This document shows, piece after piece, positions 30,842-39,774 of a stretch of 64,000 nt of DNA. The position numbers and the translations under genes are program-made. The stretch spans positions 2,976,001-3,040,000 of the forward strand of contig NC_016023.1 of the NCBI RefSeq assembly GCF_000169195.2. Direction: 5' to 3'. The stretch is from Heyndrickxia coagulans 36D1. GTDB taxonomy: Bacteria; Bacillota; Bacilli; Bacillales; Bacillaceae_C. The number at the start of each line of letters is the position of its first letter. The first letter of the stretch is position 1. The notes under the pieces are model-generated. The model was not told the DNA's origin and searched no databases. It saw nothing but the letters and a program-made list of their open reading frames with translations.

Positions 30842-31220
30842 AAAAATCCCGAAATACCGCACCCCTTTCCGGCCGGCTGTGGAAGGACTGTTTGCAACCA
30901 TCCGGCAGGAACGGAATTTCCGTTTTCATCTTCTGGCGGCGTTTTGCGCTTGTTTGCTCGGCTTTTTCTTCTCCCTTTCCAAAACAGAATGGATCGCCAT
31001 TTTAATTTCCATTTTCGGCGTGATCGCAATGGAGCTGATGAACACAGCAATTGAGCGGGCGGTTGACCTGACTGTCGGGCAGAAATACCACCCGCTTGCC
31101 AAGCTTGCGAAAGACGCAGCGGCGGCAGCAGTCCTGATGTGGGCCGTGCTTGCGGCCATTATCGGCTGCATCGTATTTCTTCCAAAATTATGGCATGTAT
31201 TCCAGGGAGCGGCTTTTTAA
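30825..31220 (+). CDS. dgkA: Undecaprenol kinase (DgkA family)
   Basis: In Gram-positive bacteria this small three-helix membrane kinase phosphorylates undecaprenol to recycle the cell-wall lipid carrier. The 131 residues contain [11 protein letters not shown], the catalytic [13 protein letters not shown] (Glu and Asn) and [19 protein letters not shown] motifs with three hydrophobic helices. The start lies inside the end of ybeY, so translation is coupled. In B. subtilis cdd follows; here a noncoding stretch follows instead. Confidence 0.92.
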   Translation: MDLNDKKIPKYRTPFRPAVEGLFATIRQERNFRFHLLAAFCACLLGFFFSLSKTEWIAILISIFGVIAMELMNTAIERAVDLTVGQKYHPLAKLAKDAAAAAVLMWAVLAAIIGCIVFLPKLWHVFQGAAF

Positions 31221-31458
31221 TGCGGCTTCTTTTTTATGGCCCTCCCCCAAATGTCCTTACCTGCGCGATTTCGGCGTAAAAAAGCAGATGCCCTGCTTCA
31301 GCCGGACTGTCGTACAGAAACGGCATACGAGATCTGGTATGTGTAAAATTTTACTCGAAGGGCAGATGAGTGGAAAAAATGGGGAGACACTCTATTATCT
31401 AAATGTACACCGTTAAATGAACATCAAGAGAGAGGTCTTCCCATGGATATGCCGCAAT

Positions 31459-31487
31459 TTGAAAGGCACAGGCCGTTGCGCTAAAAT
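31459..31487 (+). promoter_or_regulatory. Upstream promoter candidate for era
   Basis: TTGAAA and TAAAAT are spaced by 17 bases, about 230 bases before era. Confidence 0.55.
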
Positions 31488-31615
31488 AAAGGTAATCACA
31501 CTACTTGAAAACGGCCATGGCATACTAAGTGACGCTAAAATCAGTGTAAATTCACCACGAGTCGACAATATTTTCACGAACTTTTAAAATATTCAAAAGT
31601 GATGAAAAATACATT

Positions 31616-31644
31616 TTAACTTTCGGGTCTATTTGTAGTAAAAT
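31616..31644 (+). promoter_or_regulatory. Proximal promoter candidate for era
   Basis: TTAACT and TAAAAT are spaced by 17 bases, followed by the cdd remnant and era within about 70 bases. Confidence 0.6.
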
Positions 31645-31663
31645 ACAGGTAAGGGGAAAAGAT

Positions 31664-31735
31664 ATGGAAACAATGGTAAAGCTGCTTTCGGGCACTTATT
31701 CAACGGAGGATTTGCATGGAACAACCAACATATAA
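31664..31735 (+). pseudogene. cdd: 3' remnant of cytidine deaminase gene cdd
   Basis: A 23-codon frame reads [23 protein letters not shown]. Its core [13 protein letters not shown] resembles the C-terminal tail of Bacillus cytidine deaminase (E-L-L-P-G-A-F-S-S-E-D-L-H). Nothing of the catalytic HAE or PCxxC parts is found upstream. The remnant contains GGAGG, the ribosome-binding site of era, and overlaps the era start, which would explain why only this end survived. It also has its own AAGGGG ribosome-binding site and may act as a short coupling leader peptide. Confidence 0.65.
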
Positions 31736-32624
31736 ATCAGGCTTTATTTCTATCATTGGACGCCCGAATGTCGGGAAGTCCACTTTCATCAACCAGGTGG
31801 TCGGGCAAAAAATCGCCATCATGAGCGATAAGCCGCAGACAACACGGAATAAGATACAGGGCGTTTACACAGCTGATGACGCACAGATGATTTTTATCGA
31901 TACACCCGGCATCCATAAACCGAAGCATAAGCTGGGCGATTTCATGGTAAAATCAGCCACGGATACATTAAAAGAAGTGGACCTGATTCTATTTATGGTC
32001 AATGCGGAAGAAAAACGCGGCCGCGGGGACGAGTACATTATCGAACTGCTTAAACACGTGCGCACGCCTGTTTTTTTGGTCATCAACAAAATTGACCTCG
32101 TTCATCCGGATGATTTGCTTGCCTTCATAGAACAGTACAAAGATTTATACCCGTTCCGTGAAGTGGTCCCGATTTCCGCACTCGGAGGAAACAACGTCAG
32201 CCGGCTGCTCGATACCATCAAGGCATATTTGCCGGAAGGGCCGCAGTATTATCCGGCAGACCAGGTGACAGACCATCCGGAACGCTTTATCATTTCGGAA
32301 CTGATCCGCGAAAAAGCGCTGCAGCTTACAAGAGAAGAAGTGCCGCATTCGATTGCGGTTGTTATTGAAAAAATGGAGCGGGAAGAGAACAAGGATGTCA
32401 TTCACGTGATGGCGACGATCGTTGTCGAACGGCCGTCCCAAAAAGGGATTATCATCGGCAGGCAGGGAAGCATGCTGAAAGAGATTGGCAAAAGAGCAAG
32501 GGCTGATATCGAAAATTTGCTCGGGTCGCAAGTTTATTTGGAATTATGGGTAAAAGTGCAGAAAGATTGGCGGAATAAAATCAGCCAGCTGCGCGATTTC
32601 GGTTTCCGGGAAGACGAATATTGA
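31716..32624 (+). CDS. era: GTPase Era
   Basis: Era is an essential GTPase in 16S rRNA processing and 30S assembly. The 302 residues have G1 GRPNVGKST near residue 12, switch region [10 protein letters not shown]3 [11 protein letters not shown]4 NKID and the C-terminal KH domain with [18 protein letters not shown]. Its GGAGG ribosome-binding site lies in the cdd remnant. The neighbours ybeY, phoH and recO are its usual partners. Confidence 0.97.
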   Translation: MEQPTYKSGFISIIGRPNVGKSTFINQVVGQKIAIMSDKPQTTRNKIQGVYTADDAQMIFIDTPGIHKPKHKLGDFMVKSATDTLKEVDLILFMVNAEEKRGRGDEYIIELLKHVRTPVFLVINKIDLVHPDDLLAFIEQYKDLYPFREVVPISALGGNNVSRLLDTIKAYLPEGPQYYPADQVTDHPERFIISELIREKALQLTREEVPHSIAVVIEKMEREENKDVIHVMATIVVERPSQKGIIIGRQGSMLKEIGKRARADIENLLGSQVYLELWVKVQKDWRNKISQLRDFGFREDEY

Positions 32625-32742
32625 TTTTGGCGCCCGCTTCTGGTTGTAAATTTTTACCCCGAATGTTTGCGTGTCCCCTGGTGAAGCTATAAAAGGCTTT
32701 TAAAGAAATTTCATGACCTACAACATGAAAGGCGTGGTGAAT

Positions 32743-32886
32743 ATGTTAGAATTTACCTGGAAAGTCTTTGCGGATACCGGCAATATTGATACGTACCTGC
32801 TTTTTAAGGAACTGGAAAGGGACCGGCGTCAAGACCGGTATGAACGTGAAGAAGATCCGGCAGATGCGGATTTTTCCATTACTTAA
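32743..32886 (+). CDS. yqzL: YqzL family small protein
   Basis: A 47-codon gene reads MLEFTWKVFADTGNIDTYLLFKE followed by a highly charged tail rich in Arg, Asp and Glu. The N-terminal W-x-x-F-x-x-T-G-x-x-x-x-Y-L pattern and its place between era and recO match YqzL of Bacillus. Function unknown. A GGCGTGG precedes the ATG at short distance. Confidence 0.85.
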   Translation: MLEFTWKVFADTGNIDTYLLFKELERDRRQDRYEREEDPADADFSIT

Positions 32887-32925
32887 GGATAAGCCGTACT
32901 GCCTGTCGGGCAAGAGGTGGAGAGG

Positions 32926-33693
32926 TTGTTTGAAAAATGTGAAGGGATCGTCATTAAAAATACAGACTACGGCGAATCCAATAAAATCCTGCATATTTAC
33001 ACAAAAGAATTTGGGAAGCTAGGCTTTATGGCGCGCGGAGCCAAAAAGCCGAACAGCCGACTGGCGGCGGTTTCCCAGGTTTTTACATATGGGAATTTCC
33101 TTTTTCAGCCGTCGCGCGGTCTTGCCACCCTCCAACAGGGAGAGACCGTTTCACCGATGCGCCATATCCGCGAAGATATTTTCAAAACGGCGTATGCTGC
33201 CTATGTGGTGGAACTTTTGGGCCGGGCGGTCGAAGATAAAAAAAAGAATCCGTCTTTATTTGAGCTTTTGCTCCGGACGCTCGAATATATCGATGAAGGC
33301 TATGACCCGGAAATTATCAGGGACATCTTTGAAATGAAGATGCTGAATGTACTCGGTATGTACCCGGTGATGGACAAATGTGCGGTATGCGGCAACACGG
33401 AAGGGCCCTTTGCTTTTTCCATCCGGGAAAACGGCCTTCTTTGCCCCCGCTGTTTTGCGCGCGACCCGTACCGGCTCCCGTTGTCACAGCCTGCGATCCG
33501 CCTGCTCCGGCTTTTTTATTTTCTGGACATCAACCGGCTCGGCAGCATTTCTGTTAAAGACTCGACAAAAAAAGAGCTGAGAACGGCGATTTCCATGTAC
33601 TATGATGAATATACCGGCCTGCAACTGAAAGCCGGCCGGTTTCTTAGCCAGATAGAGTCGCTCGAAAAAAGGCTCGGGCCGGACAATGCATAA
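32926..33693 (+). CDS. recO: DNA repair protein RecO
   Basis: RecO loads RecA with RecF and RecR on SSB-coated DNA. The 255 residues have an N-terminal OB fold (CEGIVIKNTDYGESNKI), a helical core and a four-cysteine zinc motif (CAVCGN and LLCPRCF). I start at TTG 32926, just after GAGGTGGAGAGG, which matches the family N-terminus M-[FL]-x-K-C-E-G-I-V; GTG 32917 would place the start on the ribosome-binding site. Confidence 0.93.
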   Translation: MFEKCEGIVIKNTDYGESNKILHIYTKEFGKLGFMARGAKKPNSRLAAVSQVFTYGNFLFQPSRGLATLQQGETVSPMRHIREDIFKTAYAAYVVELLGRAVEDKKKNPSLFELLLRTLEYIDEGYDPEIIRDIFEMKMLNVLGMYPVMDKCAVCGNTEGPFAFSIRENGLLCPRCFARDPYRLPLSQPAIRLLRLFYFLDINRLGSISVKDSTKKELRTAISMYYDEYTGLQLKAGRFLSQIESLEKRLGPDNA

Positions 33694-33697
33694 GACA

Positions 33698-33729
33698 TCC
33701 CCCTATCGAAGAAAAAGGGGGACTTTCCT
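33698..33729 (+). terminator. Terminator after recO
   Basis: TCCCCCT pairs with AGGGGGA across an 11-base loop, followed by CTTTCCTT. It ends the era-yqzL-recO unit. Confidence 0.7.
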
Positions 33730-33878
33730 TGCTGCCCGGGGCCGGATGATGCATCGCACGGCCCGCGGTTCTGCTTTAACTGTTTTTGCCCGGCCGAAAA
33801 ATCATGACCCGCTATCTGAGTATACGCAGCTGTCTTCCAAAATATCAATGGCATTTTTATGTATCATAGTGGCAGATA

Positions 33879-33907
33879 AGGACAGATTTCCGTAAATGTG
33901 TTATACT
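33879..33907 (+). promoter_or_regulatory. Extended -10 promoter of ccpN
   Basis: AGGACA and TATACT are spaced by 17 bases, and the -10 carries the TGn extension (TGTTATACT). The predicted start of transcription is near 33914, only about 16 bases before the first ATG of ccpN. Confidence 0.65.
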
Positions 33908-33929
33908 ATTGTCTTGCATGGTTGTGTGA

Positions 33930-34571
33930 ATGAAGGCGGTGATTACGATCGAATTAACGAAAAGGCAAGAACAGATTCTCGAGATCGTCAAAACGAACGG
34001 GCCGATTACAGGCGAGCACATCGCCGAAAAGCTGAATTTAACGAGGGCAACACTCCGGCCGGATCTTGCCATTTTAACAATGGCAGGTTACTTGGATGCA
34101 CGCCCGCGCGTCGGCTATTTTTATACCGGAAAAACGAGCACGCAGCTTCTTACGGAAAATTTAAAACATATTTACGTAAAAGATTATCAGTCTTTGCCGG
34201 TCGTGGTGAACGAGAATATGTCCGTGTACGATGCCATCGTAACGGTTTTTCTTGAAGATGTCGGCACGCTTTATGTCGTCGACAATGCATCCCATCTGAT
34301 CGGTGTTTTGTCGCGAAAAGATTTGTTGCGGGCAAGCCTTGGAAACAAAGACCTATCGGCATTGCCGGTGCATATCATTATGACAAGAATGCCGAATATT
34401 ACCTGCTGTAAAAAAGATGATCTTCTGATTGATGTGGCAAAAAAACTGATTGAAAAACAAATTGACTCGGTGCCCGTTGTGAAAGAAACAGAAAGCGGGC
34501 TTGAAGTGACCGGGCGGATAACGAAAACGAATATCACGAAAGCGTTCGTTGAACTTGCAGACGGCGATTAA
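33930..34571 (+). CDS. ccpN: Transcriptional repressor CcpN (CBS-domain regulator)
   Basis: CcpN represses gluconeogenic genes (gapB, pckA) and the sRNA SR1 in B. subtilis. The protein has an N-terminal winged helix (RQEQILEIVKTNGPITGEHIAEKL and LTRATLRPDLAIL as recognition helix) and two CBS domains (about 80-210). Orthologues begin M-x-T-I-E-L-x-K-R-Q, equal to codon 4 onward here. ATG 33930 has no ribosome-binding site; the very good AAGGCGGTGAT lies inside the first codons, so the true start is unclear (see findings). It forms a unit with ppsR. Confidence 0.92.
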   Translation: MKAVITIELTKRQEQILEIVKTNGPITGEHIAEKLNLTRATLRPDLAILTMAGYLDARPRVGYFYTGKTSTQLLTENLKHIYVKDYQSLPVVVNENMSVYDAIVTVFLEDVGTLYVVDNASHLIGVLSRKDLLRASLGNKDLSALPVHIIMTRMPNITCCKKDDLLIDVAKKLIEKQIDSVPVVKETESGLEVTGRITKTNITKAFVELADGD

Positions 34572-34588
34572 AAAGGAAGTGATCATTT

Positions 34589-35389
34589 TTGGCAAAACCC
34601 CATATTTATATTGTTTCAGACTCGGTCGGAGAGACGGCGGAGCTCGTCACAAAGGCGGCCATCAGCCAGTTTGAAAACCAGGACGCAGAATTAAAACGCT
34701 TCCCGTATGTGGAAGATACGATCCATATTGATGAAGTGGTTTCGCTTGCATCCATGAATTTCGGCATGATCGTCTATACGCTTGTGAAGCCGGAAATGCG
34801 GAAATACATGAACGACCAAGCCGTAAAACACGGCCTTGCTGCTGTCGATTTAATGGGACCTCTCATGGACCGGCTGCTCGAATTGTATGAATCCAAGCCG
34901 CTCTATGAACCGGGGCTCGTCAGAAAATTGGACGAAGCTTATTTTAAAAAGGTGGAAGCGATCGAATTTGCGGTGAAATATGATGACGGCCGGGATCCGC
35001 GCGGCATTGTCCGGGCGGATATTGTCCTCATCGGTGTTTCCCGTACGTCCAAAACGCCGCTTTCACAATACCTGGCGCATCACCGCTATAAAGTTGCGAA
35101 TGTGCCGATTGTGCCGGAAGTGGATCCGCCGGAAGAACTTTTTCGTATTCCTTCCAAAAAATGTATCGGTTTAAAAATTGATCCTGATACATTAAATCAT
35201 ATCCGGAAAGAACGGCTGAAAACACTCGGGCTTGATGGTTCGGCAAGTTATGCGACCATTGAACGCATCAAATACGAACTGGATTATTTTAATCAGGTAG
35301 CGGAGCGGCTTGGCTGCAAAGTGATCGATGTCACCAACAAAGCGGTCGAAGAAACGGCAAATATTATTATGGATGAAATGAGAAAGTAA
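34589..35389 (+). CDS. ppsR: PEP synthase regulatory / PPDK regulatory protein
   Basis: This 266-residue DUF299 protein is a bifunctional ADP-dependent kinase and Pi-dependent pyrophosphorylase that controls pyruvate,phosphate dikinase or PEP synthetase. It shows the N-terminal [14 protein letters not shown], the P-loop-like [16 protein letters not shown] near residue 150 and KCIGLKIDP. It starts with TTG 34589, 11 bases after AAGGAAGTGATC. Its pairing with ccpN (yqfL in B. subtilis) ties it to gluconeogenesis control. The target enzyme gene is not in the window. Confidence 0.92.
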   Translation: MAKPHIYIVSDSVGETAELVTKAAISQFENQDAELKRFPYVEDTIHIDEVVSLASMNFGMIVYTLVKPEMRKYMNDQAVKHGLAAVDLMGPLMDRLLELYESKPLYEPGLVRKLDEAYFKKVEAIEFAVKYDDGRDPRGIVRADIVLIGVSRTSKTPLSQYLAHHRYKVANVPIVPEVDPPEELFRIPSKKCIGLKIDPDTLNHIRKERLKTLGLDGSASYATIERIKYELDYFNQVAERLGCKVIDVTNKAVEETANIIMDEMRK

Positions 35390-35458
35390 AAGCGGTCAAG
35401 GTTCGAGAAGCGCATGCCTTTTTGCGGCATCGGCCGGATGAAAATAAATCCAATTGAA

Positions 35459-35504
35459 ACGGTGGAAGCAGGCTGAAACGGTCTTTGCTTCCACCCGTTT
35501 TTTT
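35459..35504 (+). terminator. Terminator after ppsR
   Basis: GGTGGAAGCA and TGCTTCCACC form a perfect 10-bp stem, followed by CGTTTTTTT. Confidence 0.88.
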
Positions 35505-35565
35505 AAAAATTTTTCTTTTGAAAAAAACGAGGCATATTTTTTTCTGTTTTTCAGTATTTATTTAT

Positions 35566-35594
35566 AGTCAAAATGGAGCAAGTGTACTATAATA
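35566..35594 (+). promoter_or_regulatory. Promoter of the dnaG-sigA operon
   Basis: TAGTCA and a consensus TATAAT are spaced by 17 bases in a very AT-rich stretch. It would give a leader of about 250 bases before dnaG. The leader (35601-35852) holds no supported gene; B. subtilis has further SigA and SigH promoters here, but I could not identify a clear SigH site. Confidence 0.7.
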
Positions 35595-35852
35595 AAAAAT
35601 TGTGATAAAAATGTATGATACGGGTTTAGAGTAAGCTTTTAAGGAATAAACTATTTATGAGTAAATGTCAAGTCTGAATTTGAATAAATTTCGACAGGGC
35701 CAAAAAAATTATGGGAAGAAGCGCAAAACATGCAGGATTCTGCGGAGCAATGTAGAATATTTTAGGATGAAAAGAAAAACAGCAAACGAATAAGCATTGC
35801 CGTATCCCGGATGAAATGCTGTGAATAAAGGTGGAGCAGAAGGGATTGTTTG

Positions 35853-37658
35853 ATGACAGGGATGATTCCAAATGAAAAAATTGATGAGATCCGCCGGTCT
35901 TCCGATATTGTGGAGGTCGTGAGCGAATATGTACAGCTCAAAAAGCAGGGCCGCAATTATTTCGGCCTGTGCCCGTTCCACGGTGAGCATACGCCGTCAT
36001 TTTCCGTATCCCCAGATAAGCAGATTTTTCACTGCTTTGGATGCGGCGCAGGCGGCAATGTATTTACTTTTCTCATGGATATCGAAGGCATCTCTTTTCA
36101 GGAAGCGGCAGAGAAACTGGCACAAAAAGCGCATATCGAGCTTGGCGTCGTTTTACGGCACGAAGAGCAGAAAAACATCGATCCGAAGCGCCGGCAGATG
36201 CTGGAAGCGCACGAACTGCTGCAAAAATTATACCACCATTTGCTTTTGCATACAAAAGAAGGAGAACCTGCGCTAAAGTACCTGCGCGGGCGTGGATTTA
36301 CAGACGAAGCAATCGAAAAGTTCGGGATCGGATATGCGCTGCCTGCCTGGGATTTTGCCGCCAATATGCTACAAAAGCGCGGTTTTCCCCTTTCCGTGCT
36401 GGAAGAAAGCGGGCTTGTCATCCGCAATGAAAAGGACGGCAAATATTTCGACCGTTTCAGGGACCGGATTATGTTTCCGATCATGGATGAAAAGGGAAAC
36501 ATGGTCGCATTTGCCGGAAGAGCGGTCCGGAAACAGGAACACCCGAAATATTTAAACAGCCCTGAGACGCCGCTTTTTAATAAAAGCAAGCTGCTTTTTA
36601 ACCTGAACCGGGCAAGAGGGCCGATCCGCAAAAAACAGCAGGCAGTCATTTTCGAAGGCTATGCGGACGTGATCTCCGCCGACCGGGCTGGCGTTGAAAA
36701 CGGTATTGCCACAATGGGCACTTCGATTACACCGGAACACGTCCGGATGATAAAAAGGCTCACGGACGGCGTTGTCATTTGCTACGATTCGGACCAGGCC
36801 GGCCTCACTGCTGCTTTCCGTGCGGGGAAAATGCTCAGTGAAAACGGCTGTGAAGTGCGGGTTGCGCAAATGCCGGATGGGCTGGACCCTGATGACTACA
36901 TAAACCAGCATGGCGGAGAAAAGTTCCGCATGGATGTAATAGGGGCCAGCCTGACTTTTATGGCTTTTAAAATGCAATATTTCCGCATGAATAAAAATCT
37001 CCAAAATGAAGGAGAAAAGCTGGCGTATATAGAAGAAGTCATTCAGGAAATTGCCAAACTGGAGAATCCGGTGGAGAAAGACCTTTACTTGCGCCAGCTG
37101 TCCGAAGAATTTTCGTTGTCTTTGGACGCCCTGAAAGAGCAGGAAAGGCAATACGGTTCCCGTGAAACCGGGACCCGGAAGAGAAGCCGCCCTGCAGAGA
37201 ATCCGGTGCCTGCACATGAGGAAGCCCGGATGCTCCCTGCCAATATGACCGCAGAGAGAAGGCTGCTTTGGCATATGCTGCGGGACGGGGAAATTGCCTA
37301 TAAAGTGAAAGATTTCCTTGGCGAAAACAGCTTTTACGGGGATGAACACCAGGCAATTTTTACTTACCTGCTTGGCTGGTACGAAGAAGGGAATCCGCCT
37401 GATACGAGCGCTTTCCTGTCTTATTTGCCCGATGCAAAACTGCAGCGGATTGCTGCCGAAATCGAAATGATGACGGTAGGCGGGGAGCTGACGGATGAGG
37501 AATTGGAAGATTATGTGCAATATGTGCTAAAACACCAGAAGTTGCTGCGCATTCAGGAAAAACTGAGGGCACAAAAAGATGCCGAACGGCAGAATGATTT
37601 CCAAAAAGCGCTGCAATTGGCGGGTGAAATTGTGGCACTGAGAAAGTCTATGACTTGA
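35853..37658 (+). CDS. dnaG: DNA primase
   Basis: DnaG makes RNA primers for replication. The 601 residues show the N-terminal zinc-binding domain ([13 protein letters not shown] and [10 protein letters not shown]), the TOPRIM core ([10 protein letters not shown] and CYDSDQAG) and a C-terminal helicase-binding domain. I start at ATG 35853, seven bases after AGAAGGGA; a TTG one codon upstream is also possible. It begins the dnaG-sigA macromolecular synthesis operon without the yqxD gene found in B. subtilis. Confidence 0.96.
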   Translation: MTGMIPNEKIDEIRRSSDIVEVVSEYVQLKKQGRNYFGLCPFHGEHTPSFSVSPDKQIFHCFGCGAGGNVFTFLMDIEGISFQEAAEKLAQKAHIELGVVLRHEEQKNIDPKRRQMLEAHELLQKLYHHLLLHTKEGEPALKYLRGRGFTDEAIEKFGIGYALPAWDFAANMLQKRGFPLSVLEESGLVIRNEKDGKYFDRFRDRIMFPIMDEKGNMVAFAGRAVRKQEHPKYLNSPETPLFNKSKLLFNLNRARGPIRKKQQAVIFEGYADVISADRAGVENGIATMGTSITPEHVRMIKRLTDGVVICYDSDQAGLTAAFRAGKMLSENGCEVRVAQMPDGLDPDDYINQHGGEKFRMDVIGASLTFMAFKMQYFRMNKNLQNEGEKLAYIEEVIQEIAKLENPVEKDLYLRQLSEEFSLSLDALKEQERQYGSRETGTRKRSRPAENPVPAHEEARMLPANMTAERRLLWHMLRDGEIAYKVKDFLGENSFYGDEHQAIFTYLLGWYEEGNPPDTSAFLSYLPDAKLQRIAAEIEMMTVGGELTDEELEDYVQYVLKHQKLLRIQEKLRAQKDAERQNDFQKALQLAGEIVALRKSMT

Positions 37659-37735
37659 AATCTCTGCTTTTTATAAATGATCAAGTTGCTGTTGGATCAT
37701 TGAAAGTGTTGAAATTGTCGGAAGGAGGGGAACAT

Positions 37736-38869
37736 ATGGCTGAAAAGTCAGCACGTTCCAAAGAAGTAGAAGAAAGTGAGTTTACAGTAGAAAAAGCAAA
37801 AGAGCAACTCGTTGAACGCGGGAAAAAGCGGGGGTTTCTCACTTATGATACCATTTCCGAAAAACTCGGCCATTTTGATTTAACATCCGATCAGATGGAT
37901 GAATTTTATGAATCGCTCGGTGAACAAGGAATCGATGTGACAGATGACACCAGCGACGAGGATGCCCCTTCCCATCTCGAACTGGAAAAAGAGAATGACG
38001 AAGAGTTTGACCTGAATGATTTGAGTGTTCCCCCAGGTGTGAAAATCAATGATCCGGTACGCATGTACTTGAAAGAAATCGGGCGGGTCGACCTTCTTTC
38101 CGCAGACGAAGAAATCGAACTGGCCAAAAGAATCGAGCAGGGCGATGAAGAAGCAAAACGCCGGCTCGCTGAAGCCAACTTGCGCCTTGTTGTCAGCATT
38201 GCAAAACGGTATGTCGGCCGTGGCATGCAGTTTCTGGATTTGATCCAGGAAGGCAATATGGGCCTCATCAAGGCGGTTGAAAAATTCGATTACAAAAAAG
38301 GCTACAAATTCAGCACCTATGCCACATGGTGGATCCGCCAGGCCATCACGCGCGCGATTGCAGACCAGGCACGGACGATCCGGATACCGGTCCATATGGT
38401 GGAAACGATCAATAAACTCATCCGTGTGCAACGGTCACTGCTCCAGGATTTGGGCAGGGAACCAACACCGGAAGAAATTGCTGAAGAAATGGATATTTCT
38501 CCGGATAAAGTTCGGGAAATCATTAAAATTGCCCAGGAACCGGTTTCACTTGAAACGCCGATTGGCGAAGAAGATGATTCGCATCTTGGAGACTTTATTG
38601 AAGACCAGGATGCCACATCACCTTCTGACCATGCCGCTTATGAGCTGCTGAAAGAACAGCTGGAAGATGTGCTTGATACATTGACCGACAGGGAAGAAAA
38701 TGTGCTCCGCCTCCGGTTCGGGCTTGATGACGGGCGCACTCGGACACTTGAAGAAGTCGGCAAAGTATTCGGTGTCACAAGGGAACGAATCCGGCAAATT
38801 GAAGCAAAGGCTTTGCGGAAACTCCGCCATCCAAGCAGGAGCAAACGCCTGAAAGATTTTCTTGAATAA
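37736..38869 (+). CDS. sigA: RNA polymerase primary sigma factor SigA
   Basis: SigA is the housekeeping sigma factor. The 377 residues have region 1.1 (about 1-90), region 1.2 ([16 protein letters not shown]), region 2 ([15 protein letters not shown] and [18 protein letters not shown]), region 3 and region 4 ending in [21 protein letters not shown] start at ATG 37736 after GGAAGGAGGGG; the frame is open further upstream over the end of dnaG without a better site. The gap to dnaG is 77 bases. Confidence 0.98.
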   Translation: MAEKSARSKEVEESEFTVEKAKEQLVERGKKRGFLTYDTISEKLGHFDLTSDQMDEFYESLGEQGIDVTDDTSDEDAPSHLELEKENDEEFDLNDLSVPPGVKINDPVRMYLKEIGRVDLLSADEEIELAKRIEQGDEEAKRRLAEANLRLVVSIAKRYVGRGMQFLDLIQEGNMGLIKAVEKFDYKKGYKFSTYATWWIRQAITRAIADQARTIRIPVHMVETINKLIRVQRSLLQDLGREPTPEEIAEEMDISPDKVREIIKIAQEPVSLETPIGEEDDSHLGDFIEDQDATSPSDHAAYELLKEQLEDVLDTLTDREENVLRLRFGLDDGRTRTLEEVGKVFGVTRERIRQIEAKALRKLRHPSRSKRLKDFLE

Positions 38870-38890
38870 GCCGGAAAAAGAAACAGACAT

Positions 38891-38928
38891 GGCGCTTGTG
38901 CATCTGTTATTACAGGCGCCTTGTTTTT
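38891..38928 (+). terminator. First terminator after sigA
   Basis: GGCGC and GCGCC enclose an inner CTGT/ACAG pairing, followed by TTGTTTTT. Confidence 0.7.
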
Positions 38929-38929
38929 A

Positions 38930-38958
38930 GTTTACTTCCTCGGGAAGTAAACTTTTTT
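38930..38958 (+). terminator. Second terminator after sigA
   Basis: GTTTACTTCC and GGAAGTAAAC form a perfect 10-bp stem with a three-base loop, followed by T6. The two hairpins in tandem give a strong stop. Confidence 0.9.
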
Positions 38959-39019
38959 CTTGCAAAAAAAAGGATTTTCCGCCCGTTTGTCGAATAGGTT
39001 ACACAGGATGTGTTGAAAA

Positions 39020-39556
39020 ATGGACGATAAGAGAAGACAAATCATTGTCAACGAAATTAAAATGTGGAAAGAGACCAAAATGATTCCACAAGAATACTGC
39101 GATTTTCTACTCGCGATCTATACGGAGGGGAATGAGGCCAATACCCGCAAACAAAACGGCGCAGGGAAATCCGTTAAAAAACAAGTCGCGGTTTCTGTTT
39201 TCATTCTTGCCCTCATTGCAATCGCTGTATTTGTCATTTATTTTACTGAATTACATTTTATTTTGCAAACGATGATTTTGACAGCTTTTGTCGGATGCTT
39301 ACTTTTTCAGGGAATTCATTATGCTAATAAAGAAATTTTTTACCCGGTTTTCTTTGTTGGCGCCGCGATTATTTTGCTGCTTCTCAGTGTGTTTTTGAAT
39401 GAAAAGGTGTTTGGAAATCACCGCTATACTTTATATTTGCTGCTTTTTGTCAACTGCGGGTTGTGGCTTATCGCCGGAAAGGCATACAAGCTGCTGTATT
39501 TTACCTTATCGGGGTTTCTCGGCCTCGTCATCTTGCTGGTCTCTATAGTAATATAA
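39020..39556 (+). CDS. Conserved-looking membrane protein of unknown function
   Basis: I do not recognise this 178-residue protein. The first 55 residues are soluble, charged and helical (MDDKRRQIIVNEIKMWKETK, then YCDFLLAIYTEG), followed by a basic linker and five to six hydrophobic helices that fill the rest of the chain to the C-terminus. The N-terminal W-K-x-x-x-x-I-x-x-x-Y-C-D-F-L-L layout recalls the heads of DUF2157-like membrane proteins, but the similarity is weak. It lies alone between the sigA terminators and cccA. The ribosome-binding site is poor (GGATGTG). Confidence 0.75.
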   Translation: MDDKRRQIIVNEIKMWKETKMIPQEYCDFLLAIYTEGNEANTRKQNGAGKSVKKQVAVSVFILALIAIAVFVIYFTELHFILQTMILTAFVGCLLFQGIHYANKEIFYPVFFVGAAIILLLLSVFLNEKVFGNHRYTLYLLLFVNCGLWLIAGKAYKLLYFTLSGFLGLVILLVSIVI

Positions 39557-39616
39557 TGTATAATTTTCAGTTTTCCTGTTGCCCTTTTCCGGCCCGCCTG
39601 CAATTGTATCACTTTA

Positions 39617-39644
39617 TTGAATTTTTTGCTGCTTTTATTATAAT
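39617..39644 (+). promoter_or_regulatory. Promoter candidate for cccA
   Basis: TTGAAT and TATAAT are spaced by 16 bases, about 130 bases before cccA. Confidence 0.6.
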
Positions 39645-39774
39645 ACAAGATGAAAGCGCATTCAACCGTTATTTTTAAGTGGAAAGGCTTTCTTTCAAAA
39701 GAATTTTCAGTTAAAATGGAAGAGATGGGCACGGTAAATACGCTGGAAAAGCGGAAAAACAAGGGGGGAATGCA

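Larger units (their letters stand above)
31221..31663. other. 443-base stretch without a gene, upstream of era
   Basis: No supported coding sequence is seen on either strand between dgkA and the cdd remnant. An open frame running in from dgkA's 3' end (to 31416) resembles nothing I know. The region becomes AT-rich from about 31540 and contains two promoter candidates (31459-31487 and 31616-31644). It occupies the place of cytidine deaminase in B. subtilis. Confidence 0.6.

Noticed and set aside
31150-31416. Open frame of 88 codons starting within dgkA and running into the cdd gap
   Set aside because: No ribosome-binding site, starts inside dgkA, and the translation resembles nothing I know; it does not contain deaminase motifs.
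35630-35850. Search for a SigH promoter upstream of dnaG
   Set aside because: AGGAATAA and AGGATGA elements are present, but no GAAT-type -10 at the required 11-12 base spacing.
36552-37520. Antisense open frame of 322 codons opposite dnaG
   Set aside because: It lies wholly inside the well-supported dnaG gene, has no ribosome-binding site, and its Cys/His/Arg-rich translation looks like a codon-bias shadow.
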